In this document: one piece after another, positions 38,414 to 50,994 of the stretch
How the letters are laid out: each line of letters begins with the position of its first letter
Position numbering within the stretch: position 1 is the stretch's first letter
Source of the DNA: Marsupella aquatica
Taxonomy: Eukaryota; Marchantiophyta
NCBI GenBank assembly: GCA_973895155.1
Contig: OZ316891.1
Coordinates: 186,001-250,000, forward strand
Length of the DNA: 64,000 nucleotides
Direction of reading: 5' to 3'
Made by a program: the position numbers and the translations under genes
Notes under the pieces: model-generated
The model's database searches: none
What the model was told of the DNA's origin: nothing
What the model saw: only the letters and a program-made list of their open reading frames with translations

Positions 38414-41400
38414 ATGGATCAGGCAAATGAGGATGGACAGTTGGGGCAAAGGAATCAGAGACATACCAATGAAGTGCGACTCCCTTTGCATCACCCACTG
38501 AGGATTACACGTCATGACTCCAAGTTGTGGAATAGAGAGGTGCTTAGAGCAAGTCGGGGCAGAAATGCCCGGATGAGATGCCCCTGCATGCAATGTCGAG
38601 GATACCACTCGATGACCCTGAACCAAGTGCATTCTCATCTTCAAAGGCATGGAAGACATCCAATCCGCAGGGTGTGGAATGTGCCAGAGGAAGAGGATTC
38701 ATCGGATGATGAATGGAGAGCAGATTTTGAAAATGTGAATACAGCAAGATGCTCTGCATTCTTTCATAACGTCACTGGTCATGCAGGCAACAATGCCGAA
38801 GATGAGTATGTTCCACAGGGAGGTCCCGAGACTTCTAATGAGGACGGGGCAGATGTTCCTAGGATGGTTTCCGACATTTTTCAAGACCTGGATGCACTTT
38901 ATGAAGATGCAGAGGCACAGGGGGACGAAGAACCAGACATGCATGGTGCAGATCCATCGGACCAAGAAGAGTTTGACATTGGAGAAGGAGCTGGAGATGA
39001 TGGTCAATTCTTGGGAACTGGGGCCTACTTGGAGGAAGCTAGGTCCCCATTGTATGGTGGTGTAAATTGCTCCAAACTAGGGTTCATAGTGATGTTCCTC
39101 AATATATGTGGATGTCACCGTGTGCCCAACATATGTGTAACAGAGTTGTTGATGTTCCTACAGAGGACAGTACTACCCGCTGGAAACATTGCTCCTAAGA
39201 ACATGTATGAGGCAAAGAAGGTGATGAGCAAACTTGGTTTGAATTATGTGTCCATCCATGCATGCCCAGATGGCCATGTACTTTTCAGAAAAGAATATGC
39301 TGATTGCCTATCCTGCCCTATCTGCGGAAAGCACAGATATAAGAACGTGGGGAAGTCAACTCAACCTGCTAAGGTCCTACGGCATTTCCCTCTCATTCCA
39401 AGATTGCAGCGCCTCTATAGGTGTCCATCCATTTCTAAGATGATGACTTGGACCTCTGATCAGAAGAGTACAGATGGTTTGCAACGTCACGTTGGAGATT
39501 CCAACCACTGGAAGTACATAGATGAGAAGTGGCCGGACTTTGCAGTAGAGAGCAGAAATGTGAGGTTTGGTCTAAGCCTTGACGGTGCTAATCCTTTTGG
39601 AGACAAGAACAACGTGTATTCTTGCTGGCCAGTGACTTTGATAAATTATAATCTCCCGCCTTGGATATCCACCAAGCGTTTTTTTGTGATCTTGTGTCTT
39701 ATGATTCCCGGCCCAAACTCTGCTATAAGTGCAAACATAGATGTTTGGTTGGCCCCTGCGGTGGAGGAATGGGTTACTCTATGGACACATGGAGTTATGA
39801 CAGTTGATGCACTTTGTGGACCTGGTAGACCGAGGACATTCAACCTACGTGCAATGTGTGTTAATTCAATAGCAGACTACCCTGGACATAGCATGATATC
39901 TGGGCAGGTAGGGAAGGGATATCTGGGTTGCACACGATGTGGCCCAGATGTTACATCTGAACGGTCCGTTTCCTTGGGCAGTATCAAATTCCAGGGCCAC
40001 AGGCGATATCTTCCTACCGACCACCCTTTCAGGCACAGGCAATCCCACATAGCCCACTTCAACAACCAGAGGGAGCTTCGAGAGTCTCCTGTGTTGGTTA
40101 GTAGAGACCAACTTCTGCAGTGGGGACTGAACAAGGTGTCTTATGATGAATATGGTGCTTGTAGAGACGTGCCAGATGACCCAGCAAAGACTCATGGCAT
40201 CAAAAGGCAGACAATGATGGACACATCATTGGAGTATTGGAAGGTAACATTTGCATATTCACTTGTACTCAGTGAACCTCTTCAGATCCTATGCACAACA
40301 GTTTTTAGTTCTTGTGTCTGAACCTAATTGTGGCAATCATGCGTACTTCATGGGTGCAGGATTTTGAGCCAAGCAAACATAACATTGATGTTATGCACAT
40401 TGAGAAGAATGTATACGAAAGTCTTTTGAAGTTTCTATCGGGGGACAACGATACTGCAGCAGTACGAAAGGACCTTCAGGAGAAGGGCATTCGTCCTCAA
40501 CTTTGGCTGCAAGAATCCCAGAATAGGCCGGGTGTGGTTTTCAAGTACCAAGCTCCATATGTTTGCACCCAGAACGAGTGGAACACAATTTTGTCTAGGC
40601 TGAGTTCGTTCAGAGTACCCTCTGGGTACGCTGGAGCCTTTGCAAAGCATATAAGGAAGAAGAAGTTGGGAAGCATGAAAACTCATGACTTCCATGTTAT
40701 GATGCAAGACATTCTACCAGTATGTCTGAGGGGATTGATGCAAAAACCAGTTCGCAATGTCATTTTGAGATTGTGTCAGATCTTTCGTCGTATTTGTGTG
40801 AAGGTGTGGGACCCTACAACATTTCCTCAGTTAAAGGCAGATACTGTGCGTGTGCTTTGTGACTTGGAGATTTATTTCCCGCCAGCATTTTTTGATGTCA
40901 TGACTCATTTGATCATCCATGCGGTTGAAGATCTGGGCCACTACGGCCCAGTGAGTACAAGGTGGATGTATCCAATGGAACGGTACATGAAGTTGCTAAA
41001 AGGCCATGTACGTACTTATTACAGGCCTGAAGCAAGCATGGCTCTCGGTTACATTCAAGAAGAGACCTTGGGGTTCCTTACAGAGTACATGGCTGGTGTA
41101 GACAGTGTTAGGAGCAGGGTGTGGGATGCTGAGGAAGAAGAGGGGGTGGCTGGAGAGGTTCTTCAAGGCACTTTTACTTCCTTGGAATTGTCTGCAGAAG
41201 TTCGTGATGCAGCACACTTATATGTCTTACACAATACAGTCATGATGCAACCTTGGTGGCAGTGAGTACTCATGTTTCCGCACCCTCCTTGCATTCCTTC
41301 TTTATTCATATCCATTTTGGTAGGATATGTACATTGTATTGAGAAATTGTTCTCATTGTCATCATGCAGGGAATACAATGTGCAGAAGGCCGCCCAATTA

Positions 41401-42125
41401 GGGTTAAATCACCAGGCATTCCCTACTTTTCCTGAGTGGATCAGGACAACAATTCGAGAGCATAGCAGGCAGAACCCAAACATGGATAGAGATGTTCTCC
41501 TCTTGTCTGTGCCTCCCAGACGTATTGTATAGCGGTATAAACGGATGAAAGCATATGGGAATCAGTACCGTGTGCATGATGATGAGGACAAGCATTTAGT
41601 GACATATAATTCGGGGGTAATATCTATGTTTGAGCATATAGATGCTCAGAGCAACAGGGGCTGGATGGAGATGGGATATGTTGGGGAGTTGGCAGACATC
41701 TGGGCACTGAATTATGGAAACACATCACAACAAATCATCCTAATGAAAGGTTCATGGGTGAAGCCAGATTGGCATGGGCCAAGAGCGACCATGAAACGGG
41801 ATATGGATGGCTTTCTAATGGTCAATTTTAACCAAGACTGGCAGAATGGATGGAGCCTTTTGTGTTCCCAAGTCAAGTGGAGCAAGTATTTTTTTTAGAT
41901 GTGGAGGAGTCTCGTGGTTGGCGTGTAGTCTGCCATAGCTCACCTAGAGTTCGAAGGATGGAGGGTACTAAAATAGAGTTCAGTTTGGATGCACATGGGG
42001 CCTTTGAACAGCCGGCAGTAGACGTTGTACATCGGGGCCAGGGGACCAGGGAGTACATCCCCTTGACAGTGAGACAGACTTATGAGGGAGAGGTTGAAGC
42101 TGACATGGACGAAGATGATGAGTAG
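38414..42125 (+). pseudogene. TNP2: TNP2-type CACTA transposase, three or more exons, damaged
   Basis: Exon 1 (ATG 38414 to 40243) has the transposase-associated domain (MRCPCMQCRGYHSMTLNQVH) and the TNP2 core (MYEAKKVMSKLGLNYVSIHA, CPICGKHRYKN, LSLDGANPFGDKNNVYSCWP, GCTRCGPD). Intron 1 is 40244-40359 (GT...AG). It joins EYWK to DFEPSKHNIDVMHIEKNVYE, a strong family signature. Exon 2 runs to 41261 and contains DCLxQDILPV-like and LEIYFPPAFFDVMTHLIIHA segments. Intron 2 is 41262-41369. Exon 3 starts EYNVQKAAQLGLNHQAFPTF. An in-frame TAG at 41530-41532 is followed in the same frame by RYKRMKAYGNQYRVHDDEDK, and a frameshift near 41845 moves the end (VFPSQVEQVFFLDVEESRGW) to another frame. The protein would cut at the TIRs. 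This copy is probably inactive. Confidence 0.85.
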
Positions 42126-42469
42126 TTGGATTTGTTTTGTTGTGAGTAGGTGACTCTTTGAAGTGCAATGAGTAGCAAGTATGAGCAATAAATGGATGAC
42201 TTGTTTGTGCAACCGCAGTAACTTGGTGAGTAGGATGCCAGACGAAAATGGCATGTGTGAGTATGAGAAGCAGGCTGTGAAACATCGAGCATGGGTTCGC
42301 CAATGTGCCGCAGCCCTGTTGGGTGATGTGCAAGAGGCTATTTCGGATATGTAAGGGACTGTGCATAGTATGAGCTGTATGTGTATCTCATTGTGTGCGT
42401 CTGTTCATTGTGTAGCTTTTGTAATGGACTACTACATACATAACCTGTGTCGAATTTCATGTGGGTGTT
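42126..42469 (+). other. Spacer between TNP2 and TNPA-like genes
   Basis: No supported gene. Probably 3' end of TNP2 and leader of the next gene. Confidence 0.35.
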
Positions 42470-45457
42470 GCAGTAACAAAAGTATCCCAACACTGTCGAA
42501 GCGGAGTCAGTGTAGACGGAAGACCTTCTGTAATCCTGACGGACCTAGGCGACGCAGTGAGAGGTTGACTTCAAAGACCCCTATTTCAATGGCTGAATCT
42601 CCTGATAAGAATGAGGTAGAGGATTGCATGCCTGATGTTGGTGATACAGAATATGATCATGACCAAGATCCGAATGCAAGTGCTAGCATGTCAGAGGATG
42701 ATGACATGCCAAATCCTACCCCTCCACCAAAGCCTGCTTGCAGTAAGGCAACTGGGGGAACTTCTATGAGATCTCGATCGACGCCCTCTGTATACTCAGC
42801 CCAAGCCCCAAGCAACAGCAATTGCAATAACCCCCAATTTAATGCCCCCAACTATAACTGGCCGCAAGCACGACAGGGGGGCAATAACTATGGCGGGTCT
42901 AAGGGTGTAGGCCCTTCTGCCAGCTATATGGGTCCAAGTTGGCCAAGTAAGTGTGAACATTTTAATTTGTTTCATGTGGACAAGTGTATTTTGAGCTCAA
43001 ATTGGCTGATTGTGTTCCTCAATAGATGTGGGTCTGAGTATGACAATTTGCCTGGTCTGATGTGAATGGCAGACCCAATGTGGGACCGTATGCAGCCCAC
43101 AAATATGTATGAAGGAGGGTCAATGGGGCCATCGGGGCAATTCATGGGAGGTCCTCTCCCAATGGCGACAGGATGGCAAGGTTATGGTGGGTATGGTGGG
43201 AACCCAGCACCAGCACTAGCACCTTCAGTCCAACCGACACAGAGTCTGCGGAGGGGAGGAGGTATTTTCTACAGCAGTTCTAAGTAAAGTATTGAAATCA
43301 GGTAGTTCACAGAGACCATATGATATTAATGGTGTTAATTTCTCTTTTCAGATAACCCTATCACACCCCGCTCAGGCCATGGGAGAGCAACTCCTGGATT
43401 TGCAACACCAAGTAGTGCGTCAGGGAGCACTGGGAGAGGTGAGAATGTGAAGCTGGGTACTGTTGAAGTTGATGATGAAGGCCGGATCACAACGATGAGT
43501 GCTGGAAAGAATAGATGGCACAATGACTTGCGAATGGAGTGTCTACGGTGGTTGGACATTAGCTGTACTAACTTTAATTGTCAACATCCATCTGACTGGG
43601 AACTGGTTTGCAAATATATGCGAGACAAGTGGGAATATTTGGGGAATTCTGGGAAAGGGGTCAGTGCTGATTGTCTTGCAGAGTATGGACGAACTATCAT
43701 GAAAACAGAGAGGCATCGATTGCACAAAGCATGGATTGCTGATGGCAGTAAACCACATGCTGAAGCACCCCCAAGTGTTCATGTAGAACAATGGGCTCGA
43801 CTGAGAGGGACATTCCTGTCTAGGGCAAGACAGGAGAAGTCTGCACAAATGATTGCTGCTAGAAATGCAGTGAAGAATCCTACGCTTACAGGGAGGGGAG
43901 GACATGCACCAGTAGTAGCCAAATTGGTTGGGTTCCCATGCCATACATATCTTTATTTACATTTCAATATTTGAGTGGACTGTATGTAGTTGTAGCAGCA
44001 CGCTACGTTTAGGCAAGATTGACATTGAGAAACGTGTCTTGCAATGTTTATGTGCTCCAGAAAAAGCTTACTGGAGAGAAACCCACAAAAGAGGAGGTTG
44101 TGGCAGAAATCAAAAGGGTAAAGTGTGATGAAGGCATCATTGGATCTAAACAGGTAATTTAGGAGCATTATTGATGGACAATCTGTTATACAGTCCTTCT
44201 TCAGATGTACAGTACTGTCAGCCCTTATGCAATTGTAAAATTGCTGAGAAGAGCCGTTTGGTTGGTGTATGTGATATATAGCAGGGAGCAGTGTCTACCC
44301 TTACAGAGATATCAGACCGGTTGAAGACTGTGGAGAACGCTTGGCCATCAGTAGAGACTGAGATGAAGAGTCAATTCAAGGACATAGCTAGTCTTCTTCA
44401 AAGCCAAGGATCAACCTTAAGGGAAGTACAAGCTGAACTACGTGAGTTGCGGGCGATGCACATTGCTGGCAGGGTTGAGCACCCAATTGCACATCCATAT
44501 GAAGAGCCTGCAAATATTGTGGAAGTTGTGCCTACAAAGAAGAGTGGTACGTGTCATCTGAAATCATGTTTAGTGTAGTGTGACTTTACCTAGGAATTTG
44601 AGGTTCATGGATGCAGGATGGTTCAGGTTCAGGTTCTAGACCCTGAAGGTTTGTTACATTGTGTATCAGGTGATCAGATTGCAGTGGTTGCAGCAGATCC
44701 AAAGATCATCGAACCTGGTACAACTGTCATTGAGAGTAAGTAAATGTTGGTTTGAAGACTCTGTCTAGCCTGTTAATGTGGTTGAGTATCTATGCCATGT
44801 ACGTTCAATTAGTGCAAACTTGAAGGTTTGTTGACAGCTTTAGTGCCTATATGCTTAGTTGTAAATGAAGGAATTTGTGGCTGCTATTGAGGTACAGAGC
44901 CAGCACAGGAGGAGGTGCGCATACCAAATCCAGCAGGCAGGAAGAGGAGACGAAACTTAGAGGCTACCAAATTTTCAGATTCACAGGAGAAGCAGAGTGA
45001 TGACAATGATGTGATTTTCATAGACTCTCAGCCTCCCCCAGGTATTGGAGATGAGTTTTCTCAATCCCCACCACTGATGAACATGGGAAAGATGAGGACC
45101 AGAAACAGTGGGAAGGAGACGAGGAAGGAGACTTTGCCTTACAAGGCACCAAAGAAGAAGAGGAATAACACTTCTCCAAAAGGGACAGCAGTGAGCATTG
45201 TAGCACAGTCTTCTAGGCTAATGGCAACTGATAATTCTGGTGTTTGTGTTGGGCAAGGCATACTTCAAATTGAAGCAAGTACTTTCCATGGAAAGAAGGT
45301 ACTTGCTGATCATGTTGTGCTGTTGTTGACTGCTGTCAGTAAGCCCAAATATCTTCTACCCTTTCCAAACAAGGGAGATGATCCGCCACACATCCATCTT
45401 GTGGATGCTGTGGAATCATTTGTGATGTGGCCTGAGAAATTTGTAGAGTGTTAGGTA
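42470..45457 (+). CDS. TNPA-like second gene of the CACTA element, multi-exon
   Basis: Several plus-strand open segments separated by GT/AG-like introns form one gene model. They are 42470-42946 (basic start KRSQCRRKTFCNPDGPRRRS, then acidic and Pro/Asn-rich), 43060-43287 (Gly/Met/Pro-rich), 43350-43930 (core with GRITTMSAGKNRWHNDLRME, WELVCKYMRDKWEY and a ARLRGTFLSRARQEKSAQMI segment), about 44045-44155 (KLTGEKPTKEEVVAEIKRVK), 44283-44545 (coiled coil, LTEISDRLKTVENAW) and 44900-45457 (nuclear-type basic KRRRNLEATK and a C-terminal half with no recognised domain). The core resembles the plant Ptta/En/Spm transposase family. The expected role is binding to subterminal repeats, as TNPA does in En/Spm. 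Exon borders are approximate. Confidence 0.6.
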
Positions 45458-45599
45458 CCAAATACAATTTGAGACTCAAAATGTGAAGGATTGTTTCAAT
45501 ATATGACCACAATTTGGAGTACATGATGTTGGGTAATACTCTTTTTTTTATGGATTGCTCATATTTTGAGTTATTATCGTGCCATTGTTAGTTGGATTG

Positions 45600-45920
45600 G
45601 TGCTTTTGTGACATTAATGACTCAGTCTCGACTATGAATAACAGCATTGTCTACGGAAACTAGTGCGGTCAATTGAGTGTTATCAATCACTCACGGAAAA
45701 CCCCATATGACTCGAACTAAGTCATTCTAAACACTTATGTTTGACTGATGTATGGTTCCAAATACTTGACCCTCTAGTCACTAAAATGACTAATGACACT
45801 AGTCAATAATATGACTAAGTTAATCCAAGTCACCACTTTTATGACTACTAGTTGTAAGAACGACGTCAGTGATTTTCAGTCATACATGACCGGTTTTAGT
45901 CATAGTTAGTCGTATTTTAT
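45600..45920. repeat. Right subterminal region of the CACTA element with TGAC/GTCA motifs
   Basis: About twenty TGAC or GTCA motifs in both orientations lie within 320 bp directly before the right TIR, some paired as in GACTAATGACACTAGTCA. In En/Spm such subterminal repeats are the TNPA binding sites. This role is inferred here. The left subterminal region (17166-17500) shows far fewer copies. Confidence 0.6.
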
Positions 45921-45953
45921 GGTAAAAAATAGGGGGTATTTCTACTAGTGAGC

Positions 45954-46049
45954 TTCAAATAAGGTTAAAATGTTTTTAAATGGATCACTTTCACTCTGTA
46001 GTTCCTTTTTACCTTTCGACACCCCTTCTACGAGCCATCCTGGGAACAA
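45954..46049. other. Right flank of the CACTA element
   Basis: This is about 95 bp of the unidentified insert that continues from 15987-17135. After it the element-3 aORF resumes. Confidence 0.4.
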
Positions 46050-46946
46050 TTCTTGAGGAAGGAAGTCAGAGGAAAGAGTCAGCTACAGTATCCGGTTTAC
46101 CCGTGGCCACCGCCGCCGTGGCCAAGTTGACCATGCATTGCATGGGGGAGAATGTTCACAAGAACATCCTCCATCCAAAACATGCAGCGTACCTGAAGAC
46201 CCAAGGGTTTGAACACCTCATCGCCCTCCCTTGGAACACTTGCAGGTACTACGGGAAAGACATGACGGAGTTCATCCAGAACTTCAACGAGGCCCGCCAA
46301 CAGACCCGTGCGCACGAATGGGTAATGCCGCTCCTCTTAAGCTCATTTTTGGCCTACCCGAGGGTCAAAACCAGGTGGAGTCACGGGCCCCAGGGGGCAA
46401 GGGAGCAAAGTATCAATCCTTGAGCTTCCCGCCCAAGGGTTTGGTGGGCAACGGCTTCCTGATGAGGACATGCCTCATCCCGGAGATTGTAGAGCGGCTG
46501 GAGTTCCAGCGGTATGCCCTCCACATGATGGAGCCGCGGGGAGAGATATCCGCCGCCCAGGTGATCCAAGTCGAGAACTATCGGCCTAGGAAGTGGGCTT
46601 CCTTCTTTGTCAAGAAGTTCCACGAGGAGATGGAGCGACAAAGGAAGACCCTGTACCTTGGGGGGAAGGCGTACCTTGCAAGCCACATCAAGATTATTAT
46701 CAAGTGGTACGCCCGTTTTGATCGACAAACCCTTCGGCGGCTCAACGAGCCCAAGCTCACCCCATCCCGGTGGGTCTTTGTGGCGCTAGAATGATGGCCG
46801 CAGCCCAAAGCCCTGGCTCTAGCACCAGTAGTACCCACCCCGGTTCCACCACCAGCCATTGAGACACCTTCTCCAGTGCCAGATTGGGCGGTAATTGCAA
46901 CCCTGGATGCCCAAAACCAGGCCCGTGCAGTGACCGTTGAGCGAGA
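46050..46946 (+). pseudogene. Element-3 aORF, C-terminal half
   Basis: The plus strand encodes SGLPVATAAVAKLTMHCMGE, NILHPKHAAYLKTQGFEHLI and LPWNTCRYYGKDMTEFIQNF. After a frame change near 46320 it encodes LIFGLPEGQNQVESRAPGGK, RTCLIPEIVERLEFQRYALH and FHEEMERQRKTLYLGGKAYL, then a Pro-rich tail ending ATLDAQNQARAVTVE. This directly continues, in homology to element 2, the N-terminal half at 15319-15961. It is cut at 46947 by the left end of Mutator-like element A. Confidence 0.65.
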
Positions 46947-47040
46947 GGGGTATAGCAGTGGAGATAGGAAACAGGAAACAGTTTTCCTGTTACCAGGTAA
47001 TTTCTCCTGGTAACAGGAAATTGTTATTGTAAATGTGTAC
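46947..47040 (+). repeat. Left terminal inverted repeat of element A
   Basis: It begins GGGGTATAGCAGTGGAGATA and contains a perfect 15-bp inverted repeat TTTCCTGTTACCAGG / CCTGGTAACAGGAAA (about 46986-47023). The same architecture occurs at 56237, 57355 and 63740-63826. Bases 47041-47640 that follow are non-coding with two AGCGCC palindromes. Confidence 0.75.
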
Positions 47041-50000
47041 TATTTGGCAAAGTTTTTCAAAAATTCACGTAAGGAACAACCACATACTTAAGCTAAAAAT
47101 ATTCCTACTGGCATAACACACGACGTCAGATATAAGTGAAAGGTGTGCTCACAGTTGCTCGGAGAGGTTCCAATCCCTTGTCACTTCCTTAGATTATAGA
47201 TAAAAAAGGGTTGTCATTCAATTCACTGCTGTTTACATACAACAACAGTTCTAAACAGTCCACTTTGGAATGCTTCATTTAGTTCATATACTTCATTAGT
47301 GTGTTTTTAAAAAGCCAAACCATAAAACCCATGGAGGAATGGAGTATGCTCAGGCGGGACCCACCACAAAGCCAGTTATAGTCTGAATTATGTTATCAAA
47401 AACATAGGGGTCTATCAGGCAGAGTGTGAAACTAGCGCCAGGCACTAACAAAGGATTAAGTACGCAGAATATAGGGACGACAATCAAAGCTTACGGGACC
47501 ATCCAATGACACTAACCAGATAAAACAATTTTTTTATAAATAAGTTATTGACCAGCGCCCGACGCTAACCAAAACCACATAAAAAACTAGAGTATATCCG
47601 TTGACTAAAGACAAAACAACATAGTATCCGTTATGGAATACGACAGTTAAGGAAAAATCAAGTCCCTCTATAAACCATTTGCGTCCTGCCTCTCCAACAC
47701 AAGTCTGACTTCTCCAACTGTCAAAATCGGCTGGCTACATAGGGTAGACTCCTCTACATGAAACTTGAAGACATTTATGAACACCCACTACAAATGTTTA
47801 CAGGGCATATACGGCTTGCCGCGGGAATGATGACGGAATAAATCCTCCCAAGAACAAGTAGGGAAGATGCACATTTGGACAAAGTAAGTGTTTGGGGATC
47901 GAAGGTTCTCGTGAGTCCGTATTCTGAATTGTTTTCCAAAAGCAATTCCACTAGTCACATCCCACTCTCCATCCAGAGTCATAGCTTTTCTTCGAGCCGA
48001 CTCCATTCATTTATTGTGAGACACAGTTAGATTAGAGCCAGGTCTGGAGTTCCTCCCATTCTTGCTACGAAGGCGCACGTTGGGCTCCGCAAAATTGATT
48101 TTCTCTGGAAATGCGTTTACATTGATTCTCAAGTCGAATGCAACAGGTGCAGTTCGAGTTCGAGAGGTCGCAGTTGTTTGGACCATAGAGACTCCCTGCG
48201 CTTGAAGGTACTCTATCTCGCCAAGCGAGAGGTTTGTTCCTTTCACAACTGGCAGGATGTCCGGTACAGGAGAAGGCGTTCAACACCATGACGCAGGCGG
48301 CTCTTGTAGCATGTGCTGTTTGGGCAGAACCATATCATTTTGGAAATGGGCGTTCCTCTGAAAATGCGATGTCCACTGACAACAATGCCGACAACACCAG
48401 CAGCATAATGGAACCCTACTTTCTTGACACGATTCAACACTCATCTCTGTCAGAATTTCCATGCAAGGTCCCATTACACTGTGGCCCTGCCCCATATTTG
48501 GCCGTCTGTCTCAAATGCCAGCTTCCTCTTGGAACGTCCATTTCCAAAGGAGCTGATTCTGTCGGCAAACGTTGAAGCACAGCAGGGGCACTGCGTGGTG
48601 GTTGAGATGATGTTGTTTCCCTCGTGGCTTCAGGGGTGCTCGCAAGGGAATCGCTTTCACTCATTGAAGTGTCACTCCCACAGAGGTCCACTACAGGATC
48701 TTCTACATTGGTGGGAATGGAAGTGAACTCAGTGTTGTTAAGATTCTTTCATTTGAATCCTCGAGTATTTGGGGTAGTGATGAGAATGGTGTCATGCCGA
48801 TGGGAGTCTTGTGGCGAGACAATCCCAGTTGCAAGTCCCTTCCTCTTAACAGATTTGGTGACAATATCTCCATTCAGAGGAGAATTCCTATCCAGATCAA
48901 AATCGGCAGAGTTGGAAAGAATCATGTTAGTGGCTTCTTTGAATAACTTGGGTGAACTTGCTTGGTCTGCCAAACGGAATGCTAATTCCCAGATAGTTGG
49001 CCCCTTCCCTCTATTGAGTCCTTTCCGATATGCACTGTAACCCGCAACTTGAGATATAGCCCAATTTTGATCAACTTCGCATGCTTCGAAGAGACCCACC
49101 ATTTTTTTGGTTGCCCATGCTTTCATTGAAGCGTGCCTTGACTTAGAACCTGTACAGTTTGGAATGAGGGCACCTTCTTCTGCGCTTTTGCTCTGCAATG
49201 AAGTGGACCCAGACCAACTTTAGTCAATTTTTTAAGCAGCAGCAGGCGCTAGCAATGTATATAATATATTTCAATATAATGTTGCTATTCTCAAGTGTTC
49301 CTAAGTCATGAATGTGCAAAGTTCTCTGTACAGTTTAAAGCAGCGCCAGGCGCTAGCAATGTGTATGATAGAATGATATAATGTTGCTATCTGTACAGTT
49401 TAAAGCAGCGCCAGGCGCTAGTATAAACATATTGAGAAGTGAGTATTGAACACATTGATAAAACTTACCACGCAAATGAAATTCCCCCACTGACGCCATC
49501 AAACGACCCACCATGATATCCAACTCTGCAACATCATCAGTTTTCCTGGAACACAATTGCCTGCTTGCCACCACAACACAATCTCCCTAGAAACTTGGTA
49601 CGCCGCAACAAACGATGGAGCATTTCGCAATTTCTCCCACAGTCTTAGATGTTCAGGTTGCCTACCCTCCAGTACTCCCTCCGTGGAATGTTGATGGAAA
49701 GACTGGTAAAAGTGGAATGCATCGGAGCGTTCACGTTCAGGGTCTGGGTGACCCCCAAAAACAACATTGCAAACGGCAATCCATCCAGCCTGAGCATTGT
49801 CGGCCATAAAACCTTGAACGGTTACCTCATGTAACCCATTTTCCTTACAAACCTCTATCATAATTCTCCATGCCTTCTCAAAGGACTCTGTGTCCTCAGC
49901 TTTTAGTTCGCATGTGAATATTGTACAAAGAGCTCGAAAGTTGTGATCGTAAACGTGTGCGCTAAAAGTAAACCAGTTGGTTGTCACTCGCTTCATGACA

Positions 50001-50994
50001 TCAAAACTCACCCAAGCCCCTTCCAGTCTTCCGCCAGGTTGCATCTGCCGTAGAAGATCTACACCAGATCCATGACCCTTGACTGACATTTTGAATATGT
50101 GGGGCCGATCTGCTAAACAACCCTGACCCGGCAGAAGATACCTTTGGAGGAAAGAAATATTATTTGACCTTTGCATTCAAGCTAGGAAATCTAACTCACC
50201 ACGACCAGCTTGGTCCATTCAAATGCTACGACAAAGGGATGCAAATTTATGAGGAGAAGATAGAACCATGAGAGACTTCCAAATTTCCGTTTCTTCAATA
50301 TCTACGATGTCGTCAACGTTCTCGCAAAGAGCTTTCACAAGCAAACCAGCCGCCGAATTCAAAATCCCAGCCGGCTTTGCAAGAGGATTGGCTTTGTGAT
50401 TTCTTTTTATTAAGTCCTCGGCCATCTTTTCAGCGCTCCTCGAGAAAACTTTTCTACTCAGATGGTTATGTTCACCTATATGAACCGCGAGCCGAGACAT
50501 GTGACTACAGGTTTCTGTATCAAGTAGAACCTGTGGATACATATAGAACAAGCGAGCAGGGCAAGAGTCCACACAGAAAGGAATCTGTTCACAGTAGTGA
50601 CATACTATACCACCCTCTTCAATGAACGAACCCACCACATGCTGGCCACTAAGCTTAGGGGTACCAGCCCACGCTTTTGAATTGCATCTCTTCTTTCGCC
50701 AAAAATACTCACAGGACTTGTTCCTGCACTCAATGAACCTAGTACAAGTGACTTTACCAAACTCCCAGTGTTTCTTTGGTTGCACGTTTGTGGTCGTCGC
50801 AAAAATCCTGGTCCAAATGTAACAATCTTTGGCACAGTCCATGTCACAAAGTCTAGATCCTTTGGACTGCATTCCCACAATGGGAGGCAATTCAAATAAA
50901 ACATTTCTGTTGTACTTGTTTGGCAAACAAGGAACTTGATCGTGTCGGAAGTCCCCTTGTCGTAAGCCGTAAGAACACAAAAGTAACAAAATAT

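Larger units (their letters stand above)
17136..45950 (+). mobile_element. CACTA (En/Spm-like) DNA transposon, 28.8 kb with nested gypsy
   Basis: Both ends carry the same 30-bp terminal inverted repeat, starting CACTAGTAGAAATACCCCCT (17136-17165 and, inverted, 45921-45950), with no mismatch. The flanking 3-bp target duplication is AGC (17133-17135 and 45951-45953). Both are hallmarks of CACTA elements. Cargo from left to right is a non-coding, internally duplicated region, a PHD-finger gene fragment, the nested 15.5-kb gypsy element, a BRCT gene, the TNP2-type transposase and a TNPA-like gene. Without the nested element the transposon is about 13.3 kb. Perfect TIRs argue for fairly recent transposition, but TNP2 in this copy has a stop codon and a frameshift. 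Confidence 0.93.
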
